Part shown: positions 7,218 to 11,699 of the stretch, piece by piece
Position numbering within the stretch: the stretch's first letter is position 1
How the letters are laid out: each line of letters opens with the position of its first letter
Origin: Planctomycetota bacterium
GTDB taxonomy: Bacteria; Planctomycetota; Phycisphaerae; UBA1845; CAIVHJ01
Length of the DNA stretch: 11,699 nucleotides
NCBI GenBank assembly: GCA_022565195.1
Contig: JADFJZ010000007.1
Span: 1 to 11,699, forward strand
Reading direction: 5' to 3'
Notes under the pieces: generated by a model
The model's input: only the letters and a program-made list of their open reading frames with translations
Database searches by the model: none
What the model was told of the DNA's origin: nothing
Position numbers and translations under genes: made by a program

Positions 7218-7234
7218 ACGTTCGCCCAGATGAC

Positions 7235-7528
7235 TCAATCTTTTGCATCGCACGCACAGATCATTTTACCGCAGCCCGGGCACCCGGAACCGTACTTGGC
7301 TTCAAGCGCTGACGCCAGATCGACATTGGCGACATTGGCCAGCGTGAAGATCCAGGCCAGCACGTCGGCGAACTCCTCGGACTTTTCTTCGGGCGTGCCC
7401 TTGGCGAGGGCCGACGCCAGTTCGCCGACTTCTTCGATCAGCCACATAAATGTCCCTGACGTGCCGCGCTCGCGATCCTTGTCGCTGTACATGCGGTCGA
7501 TCAATTCCTGAAATTCACCGATTTGCAT
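7235..7528 (-). CDS. Mini-MazG nucleotide pyrophosphohydrolase with Cys-rich tail
   Basis: Small cytoplasmic all-alpha NTP pyrophosphohydrolase of the MazG family, which hydrolyses (d)NTPs or modified nucleotides to monophosphate and PPi; the substrate is unknown. At 97 residues it is a single-domain form. The metal-binding pattern is ExxE at 33-36 within WLIEEVGELASAL, then ExxD at 52-55 within EEFADVLAWIFTLAN. The C-terminus adds CPGC (83-86) and CAC (91-93), a possible small zinc site, which I recall from other short MazG-like proteins. The start is ATG 7528; a TTG directly before it is the only longer alternative. No ribosome site is seen; instead a TATAAT box lies eight bases upstream, so the message may be leaderless. 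The cysteines are read straight through to the stop at 7235, so the tail is not a frameshift product. Confidence 0.88.
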   Translation of the reverse strand: MQIGEFQELIDRMYSDKDRERGTSGTFMWLIEEVGELASALAKGTPEEKSEEFADVLAWIFTLANVANVDLASALEAKYGSGCPGCGKMICACDAKD

Positions 7529-7536
7529 CAACGCCG

Positions 7537-7565
7537 ATTATACCACGTGGGGCATGGTGTGTAGA
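7537..7565 (-). promoter_or_regulatory. Sigma-70-like promoter of mini-MazG gene, probably giving a leaderless mRNA
   Basis: On the minus strand TCTACA (7565-7560, four of six matches to TTGACA) is followed after 17 bases by a perfect TATAAT (7542-7537). Eight bases then separate the -10 box from the ATG at 7528, so transcription should start at or within a base or two of the start codon. There is no Shine-Dalgarno sequence in those eight bases. The promoter sits in the 75-bp gap after the TPR gene. Confidence 0.55.
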
Positions 7566-7603
7566 GCCCGGTAGACCTCGTGGTCCGGCGAGGCCTGTCC
7601 GTA

Positions 7604-10570
7604 TCAGTCGTCAAGCAGTTGCCGGGCAGGGGAGTTGGGGTCCAGCTCGACGGCCTTGCGGGCGGCCTCCTTGGCTTGATCGCGCCGCCCCGCGCGATAG
7701 TAAGCAAAAGCCAGCTCATTGTGGTGCAGGGCTTCCTTGGGTTCGAGGATCGTCAGCACCTCGTATTCGTGCAGGGCCTTCTCGGTGAGCTTGAGGTCGT
7801 CCAGCAGGGTCGCGAAGGTGCGGTGCGTCTTGACGTCGTACGGGTCGATGTCGAGCGACTGGCGATACCATGATGCCGCCGCACGCAACTTGTCCTGCTG
7901 AGCGTAGATTCGTGCGATTTGCCGAGGCACATCCGGGTCATGCTCCTCGTGCCGGGACAGCTCGAGCAGTTCCGGCAGAGCGTGCGCGTCGTCGTCGCGT
8001 TGAAGATAGATGCCGCTGAGGATACGGTACGAGAGCGGGTTCAGCGGCTGAAGCGCTTTGAGCTTTTTCGACCAGCGGACGGCGTCGTCATGCTCGTCAT
8101 GTTCGTTGGCCCACTCCGCCAGGAACTCCGGGCCGGCCGGCTCCGTGGGATGATGCTCCGCCAGAAGTTCGTAATAGTTCTTGGCACGTTCGAGCATTTC
8201 TCGGAAGCGGTCGCGGGACGGCTGCTCCTGGGCCAGCAGAATGCTCGCGTCGGCCGCCAACTTCAATCCATCGGCATGGTGCTTCTTCAGTTCGAGGCAG
8301 CGTTCGGCGTGGGCGAGTGCCTCGGAGTATTCACTCTTGCGGATCAAGATCTCCGCCATGTCCGCGTGCAGGTCGGCACTGTCTGGATAGGTCCGCAACA
8401 TCCACTTGACCACGAACGGATCGGGCGCCGGATCCAGCGGCAGTCCCCACGCCTGCGCGTCCGCCAGCGCCCAGACTTTGAACTGTTCGTCGAATTCCGC
8501 CGTGGTCACGCCGGCAGCGGATGGGAAAACGTCCCGCTGCACCTGGCCGTCGCGATACATGCGCAGCATACGATTGATGACGTCGTAACCGTTTTTTTCG
8601 ATCAGGTACTCGCACATCCATTCACTCTGGGCGTAGGCCATTTGGCGATCGTCGGCTTGCCGTGGGCGGATGAAACCCCAATCGATCTTCTCCAGCGAAA
8701 ACAATTCATCCCGCCGCAGGCGCTGTGCGAGCATGTTCTTCCAGGTCCAGCTCTTGGGGCGGTCTTCCTGCAGCACGGCCAGGCCCTCGGTAAACCAGTG
8801 CGGGATGCGGTTGCGCGTCGCCGCCAGCGTAACGGTATGCGTGAACTCGTGGCGCAGCACATTGGCGACGTTGTATCGGCCGAAGACGTCCTCGCGTGGG
8901 GCGTCCATGGCGATGACCCGGCCCGTACACGCCCCGACCGTGTGAATCCACGGCTTGCCGTGAATCCGCACGGCGAATTTGCGGTGGTCGGGGAAGAATT
9001 CGATGATCGTCTTTGTTTCCAGCTTGGTTTCGTAGTCCTCGGAGAGTTCGGCATAGATGCTCTCGAGGTATTCGCCGGTGTATTTCCCCAGCACGGCGTC
9101 TTGGCTGTCGGAGTAGTGAATCTCGAAGTTCTCCGTCTCGTAGACCAAGAAGCCGGCCATTTCGTCGAGCAGTCGCTCGGTGTTGAACGTGCGCCTATTG
9201 AACGCGTCGAGGTCCAGTGCCGCATCAACCACGGCGCGGGCTTTGTCTTCGTAGCCCCACTGCATGTACATCATGGCCAGTTCGTTCCGCGGGTCGGGAT
9301 TGGTCGGATCGAACTCGATTGCCTTGCGCAGCTCTTCTTCCGATTCCGGAAACTGCCGCCCGTCGGAGAGTTGCTTGCCGATGATCGCGTGCAGGACGGC
9401 CGGCGCGGCGTTGAGCTGGTAAACGCGCCGCTTGGTTTCCTCCGCGTCGGAATAGTAGCCGGCCCGGATTTGAGCGGCCGCCAGATAGGACAGCGCGGTG
9501 ATGTGGTTCGGGTTGATTGCCAGAGCCTGTTTGGCCACGGCGGCCGCATCCTCGAAGCGTCGCTCGAGCATCCTGCACGCCGCCAACAGCACGTATGCTT
9601 CGGCGCTCCGCGGGTTGATGTCCAGGCAGACCGCCACCCGGCTCTCGACGTTCTCGAAGTCCCAGCCGTCCAGCGCGATGCGCACCAGGCCGAGGTGCGC
9701 TTCCAGGCTGTTCGGATTGCTCTTCAGCACGGCTTTGTACTCGACCAGGGCGTCGGTGAGGTTGTATTTCTCGAACAGCAAATCGCCGATCGCCAGTTGC
9801 GCCGGCCAGTAGGACAGATCCAGGATTTCGCACGCCGGTTGCAGCACGTCGCGCACCACGTATTTCGTCCGCCGCGTCAAGTGTTCCGACCGCGTCAGCA
9901 CCGAATAGCGATAGAACCCCACGCCCGCATAGTGCGCGTCCTCGGCCGTTTCGGGAAAGCGGGCTTCTCCCGCAAGCAGCTTGTCGAAGTACTGGTAGGT
10001 ATGAATGGCATCGTCCCGCCGGCCGACCGTTTCGTACAAGCGTCCCAGTTCGTAACGCGCCCGCATGTGGTCTTTGTCGAGCTTGAGCGCCTGCTGGCCG
10101 TGTTCGATCGCTTTGTCGTAGTTCCCCAATTTCGAATACGCCGCCGCCGCCGCCCGATGCCACCGCGCCCTCCCCGAGCCGTGGGCTTCCCTTCGGGTCT
10201 GAGCCTCAGGGTCGAAGACAGCCCACGCGGACTCACGAATCGATTGCAGCGTATCCAGCGCTCTCTCATAATCCCCCCACGCCATCTGGCAGTCCGCCAT
10301 AGCGATGCCGGCCGATGCAGCGAGTTCCACGACGCCGGTGCCGTCGTCGTCGCCGGCGAGATCACTGAATTCCTCGAACGCATGGCGGTAGTATCCAGTC
10401 AGGAAGTACTCCCGCGCGTCATCAAACCGCCGCTGTACGCTGCGGTCGGCACCTGCCCGCGCGGGCGTGCCACTGTTGGTTTGCGGGGTGCCACTGGCGG
10501 CTTGCCCGCCAGTGTTCTGTGCAGGCAGTGCCCACCCAACGACAACGATAGCCAAGATTCCGGGAATCAC
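7604..10570 (-). CDS. Large TPR protein with HExxH metallopeptidase-like (peptidase MA-type) domain
   Basis: A 988-residue protein, probably exported or membrane-anchored. Residues 1-18 are hydrophobic (ILAIVVVGWALPA) but lack the usual basic N-region. TPR-type helices fill about 46-480 (YRHAFEEF, YDKAIEHGQQALKLD, DALVEYKAVLKSNPNSLEAH) and again about 700-988 (YSEALAHAERCLELKKHHAD, KEALHHNELAFAYYRAGR). Between them is a gluzincin-like domain: H574-E-F-T-H578 within LRHEFTHTVT, with Glu595 in HWFTEGLAV as likely third ligand, resembling the peptidase MA-like family common in Planctomycetota. The substrate is unknown. The start is GTG 10570: a TAA codon lies directly before it in frame, and GAGGAA (10577-10582) stands six bases upstream. 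Residues about 19-39 and 113-132 are encoded by palindromic repeats, apparent in-frame insertions outside the folded domains. The zinc-ribbon membrane protein gene lies 66 bp upstream, so the two may be cotranscribed. Confidence 0.88.
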   Translation of the reverse strand: MIPGILAIVVVGWALPAQNTGGQAASGTPQTNSGTPARAGADRSVQRRFDDAREYFLTGYYRHAFEEFSDLAGDDDGTGVVELAASAGIAMADCQMAWGDYERALDTLQSIRESAWAVFDPEAQTRREAHGSGRARWHRAAAAAYSKLGNYDKAIEHGQQALKLDKDHMRARYELGRLYETVGRRDDAIHTYQYFDKLLAGEARFPETAEDAHYAGVGFYRYSVLTRSEHLTRRTKYVVRDVLQPACEILDLSYWPAQLAIGDLLFEKYNLTDALVEYKAVLKSNPNSLEAHLGLVRIALDGWDFENVESRVAVCLDINPRSAEAYVLLAACRMLERRFEDAAAVAKQALAINPNHITALSYLAAAQIRAGYYSDAEETKRRVYQLNAAPAVLHAIIGKQLSDGRQFPESEEELRKAIEFDPTNPDPRNELAMMYMQWGYEDKARAVVDAALDLDAFNRRTFNTERLLDEMAGFLVYETENFEIHYSDSQDAVLGKYTGEYLESIYAELSEDYETKLETKTIIEFFPDHRKFAVRIHGKPWIHTVGACTGRVIAMDAPREDVFGRYNVANVLRHEFTHTVTLAATRNRIPHWFTEGLAVLQEDRPKSWTWKNMLAQRLRRDELFSLEKIDWGFIRPRQADDRQMAYAQSEWMCEYLIEKNGYDVINRMLRMYRDGQVQRDVFPSAAGVTTAEFDEQFKVWALADAQAWGLPLDPAPDPFVVKWMLRTYPDSADLHADMAEILIRKSEYSEALAHAERCLELKKHHADGLKLAADASILLAQEQPSRDRFREMLERAKNYYELLAEHHPTEPAGPEFLAEWANEHDEHDDAVRWSKKLKALQPLNPLSYRILSGIYLQRDDDAHALPELLELSRHEEHDPDVPRQIARIYAQQDKLRAAASWYRQSLDIDPYDVKTHRTFATLLDDLKLTEKALHEYEVLTILEPKEALHHNELAFAYYRAGRRDQAKEAARKAVELDPNSPARQLLDD
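10174..10233 (+). repeat. Palindromic element, copy 3, carrying a 30-nt palindromic insert inside the TPR gene
   Basis: The left half CCGAGCCGTGGGCTTC (10174-10189) and right half AGCCCACGCGGACT (10220-10233) are identical to copy 2 (2896-2926, minus), but are separated at the loop by 30 extra bases (10190-10219). The insert is itself an imperfect palindrome (CTTCG...CTGAG, one base, CTCAG...CGAAG). As 30 is a multiple of three the reading frame is kept. It encodes about residues 113-132 of the TPR protein (WAVFDPEAQTRREAHG). Confidence 0.85.
10455..10514 (+). repeat. Palindromic repeats encoding the post-signal linker of the TPR protein
   Basis: Two palindromes lie side by side: GCCCGC/GCGGGC (10455-10466, perfect, no loop) and CACTGGCGG/CCGCCAGTG around CTTGC (10492-10514). 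Between them GTGCCACTG occurs twice (from 10467 and from 10489). In the TPR gene they encode about residues 19-39, including SGTPQTNSGTPARAG, a low-complexity linker just after the hydrophobic N-terminus. CACTGGCGG-type elements are, from memory, frequent in planctomycete genomes; not verified. Confidence 0.7.
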
Positions 10571-10636
10571 TTAGTGTTCCTCAGTTCACCAACGCCTCAA
10601 CTTCCGAGCTCGTTTCTGCCGGCGGTTGGTTGCTGT

Positions 10637-11044
10637 TCACCCTGCCAGCACCGCCACGATGATCGCCACCGTGAGCGCCGTCCAGATCAATCCAAACAGG
10701 CCGCCGATGATGATGCCGATCCAGGCGTGGGCTGCGCCGCGAATCACGGGGTTGCGCTTGCGTCGCTTCAGTCCAATGATGCCCAGCACGAACGCCGCAA
10801 TGCCGATCGGGAAGAACGGGATGATCGAGAACACGCCGCAATAGTAGGCCATCAGCGCCGGGACGTTCTTGTACGGAATCAGCCCGCCGGTGGCATCGCC
10901 CCCTTCCGCCGCGGCGCCGCGCGATATGGCCCCCGGTACGGTCGGCGGGGCCGAAGCCGCGTGACCACACGATCGGCAGAACGCGTCCGCAGGCTCCAAA
11001 GGCCTTCCGCAATCACTACACGTTCTTTCTTCGAGATTGGACAT
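10637..11044 (-). CDS. Zinc-ribbon membrane protein with DUF4190-like domain
   Basis: A small integral membrane protein of 135 residues, function unknown. Residues 9-26 form a zinc ribbon (CSDC at 9-12, CRSC at 23-26). A Pro/Ala/Gly-rich linker follows, then hydrophobic segments at about 64-92 (YYCGVFSIIPFFPIGIAAFV, LGIIGLKRRKR) and 106-135 (WIGIIIGGLFGLIWTALTVA), with the small-residue pattern and basic turn of the DUF4190 family. The ATG at 11042-11044 is well supported by AGAAGGA (11051-11057) six bases upstream. It lies 35 bp downstream of the tilS stop and 66 bp before the TPR/peptidase gene, so the three may form one operon. Such zinc-ribbon membrane proteins are common in Planctomycetota, but I know of no assigned role. 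Confidence 0.82.
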   Translation of the reverse strand: MSNLEERTCSDCGRPLEPADAFCRSCGHAASAPPTVPGAISRGAAAEGGDATGGLIPYKNVPALMAYYCGVFSIIPFFPIGIAAFVLGIIGLKRRKRNPVIRGAAHAWIGIIIGGLFGLIWTALTVAIIVAVLAG

Positions 11045-11079
11045 TCATCGTCCTTCTGATTACCGTCTGCTCCATGGCG

Positions 11080-11699
11080 TCAGGCGCGAACCTTGTGCCT
11101 GTTCGCCACTAGTCTAAGCGTTTTGCAGTCATACTCAACCGTCAGTCCGCCGGGCAGTTCGAGTCGCTTACCGGAGACGTTTTTGTGAGCAAGCTCGACG
11201 ATGGAGCACAAGTGACCGAAGGTGAGTTTCTTCTCGCCAACGCCAAGCGTACTGATGGCGCGGCGGATGAGTTCGGTTTGGAGGGCTTGCGGCTCGCGCA
11301 GCAGGGCGGTGGCGTTGAGCGTGATTTCGGTCGGGTGTTCGGCGCCCCTTTCGCCAATGAGCATCGTTGGGAACTTTTCATCGACCGCCCGCTGTACGAA
11401 CTCATTGAGCCGCCGGGCCTGCTCTGCCAGTCGCAGCACGGCGTCCGCGACGGAAGGGTTGTAATCTTGCTCGAGCTTCGGGATCAGCTCATTGCGGATG
11501 CGGTTGCGCGTGAACTCCGTGACTTCATTGGTGTGATCGTGGCAGTACGTCATGCCGCGCTGGTCGAGATACGCCAAAATGTCGGCCCGCCGAACATTCA
11601 GCAACGGCCGAATCAGTCGGTAGGGCTGACCGTTGCGGAGCGGGCGGACGGCGGGGATTCCGCTCAGGCCTCGAATGCCCGTGCCGCGGATCAGGCGGT
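11080..11699 (-). CDS. tilS: tRNA(Ile)-lysidine synthase, C-terminal part (N-terminus outside window)
   Basis: TilS joins lysine to C34 of the CAU anticodon of tRNA-Ile2 using ATP, changing its reading from AUG to AUA; it is normally essential. About 206 residues are present and the frame is open to the right edge. The first visible residues, RLIRGTGIRGLSGIPAVRPL, match the conserved segment that follows the ATP-pyrophosphatase core. RLIRPLLNVRRADILAYL and FTRNRIRNELIPKLE are also diagnostic. The ATP-binding SGGxDS loop and the HHxDDQ region lie beyond the window. The C-terminal region ends with LELPGGLTVEYDCKTLRLV, so it is shorter than the E. coli protein, as in many bacteria. A TTG at 11604 is not the start because homology continues upstream of it. 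It is likely the first or upstream gene of the minus-strand group. Confidence 0.93.
   Translation of the reverse strand, partial: RLIRGTGIRGLSGIPAVRPLRNGQPYRLIRPLLNVRRADILAYLDQRGMTYCHDHTNEVTEFTRNRIRNELIPKLEQDYNPSVADAVLRLAEQARRLNEFVQRAVDEKFPTMLIGERGAEHPTEITLNATALLREPQALQTELIRRAISTLGVGEKKLTFGHLCSIVELAHKNVSGKRLELPGGLTVEYDCKTLRLVANRHKVRA

Noticed and set aside
7576..7593. Hairpin CCTCG/CGAGG after the TPR gene stop as terminator
   Set aside because: Only five base pairs and no T-run on the minus strand.
10581..11012. Minus-strand open frame of 143 codons in another frame of the zinc-ribbon gene
   Set aside because: The overlapping frame 10637-11044 has two CxxC pairs, membrane segments and a Shine-Dalgarno site; this one has none.
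7919..11059. Plus-strand open frame of 1046 codons
   Set aside because: It is codon-register antisense of the TPR/peptidase gene, which has clear domains, an HEFTH motif and a good ribosome site. The plus frame has no recognisable domain and runs on through the next gene.
1..11699. tRNA, rRNA or riboswitch
   Set aside because: Gaps are short or filled by repeats; I saw no TTCGAATC-type T-loop with matching stems and no known riboswitch core, though a covariance-model search could still find a weak one.

Overview
The window reads as GC-rich chromosomal DNA of a Gram-negative-type bacterium, most likely a member of the Planctomycetota (probably a metagenome-derived or little-studied lineage). 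This is an inference from four things: an FHA-GAF-PP2C phosphatase, a very large TPR/HExxH protein, a zinc-ribbon DUF4190-type membrane protein, and above all many short GC-rich palindromic repeats in intergenic regions that even invade reading frames. No rRNA, tRNA, CRISPR array, transposase or phage gene is visible.

Layout. (1) 1-2836, plus strand: the 3' part of a TolC-family outer-membrane channel gene, overlapping by ATGA a CusB-type periplasmic adaptor with two heavy-metal-binding motifs. This is two thirds of a tripartite heavy-metal efflux pump; no RND pump gene is inside the window. (2) 2838-2924: two copies, in opposite orientation, of a 26-nt palindromic element lie where the CusB-like gene meets a convergent second RND adaptor gene (2864-4075, minus). 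The CusB-like gene has no stop codon of its own; its frame stays open through the repeats, through the antisense of the second adaptor and into comF. (3) 4076-4192: an AT-richer divergent promoter region. (4) 4193-4945, plus: a ComF-family phosphoribosyltransferase with two zinc ribbons. (5) 4946-5489: a repeat island without a credible gene, built of 120-bp direct repeats flanking a 145-bp nested inverted repeat, between convergent genes. (6) 5490-11699, all minus: FHA-GAF-PP2C phosphatase, mini-MazG pyrophosphohydrolase, a 988-residue secreted or anchored TPR/metallopeptidase-like protein, a zinc-ribbon membrane protein, and the C-terminal part of tilS, which runs off the right edge.

How the genes work together. 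The first two genes form a translationally coupled efflux unit. The minus block reads tilS, zinc-ribbon membrane protein, TPR peptidase, mini-MazG, phosphatase in transcription order. The first three have short gaps and good ribosome sites and may be one transcript. The mini-MazG gene appears to have its own promoter, with a -10 box so close to the ATG that its mRNA may be leaderless.

I did not find a clearly new defence or metabolic system. The most interesting feature is the palindromic element family: three copies, one with a compensatory base-pair change, one carrying a 30-nt palindromic insert in frame inside a protein, and two placed where two efflux genes have lost their normal 3' ends.
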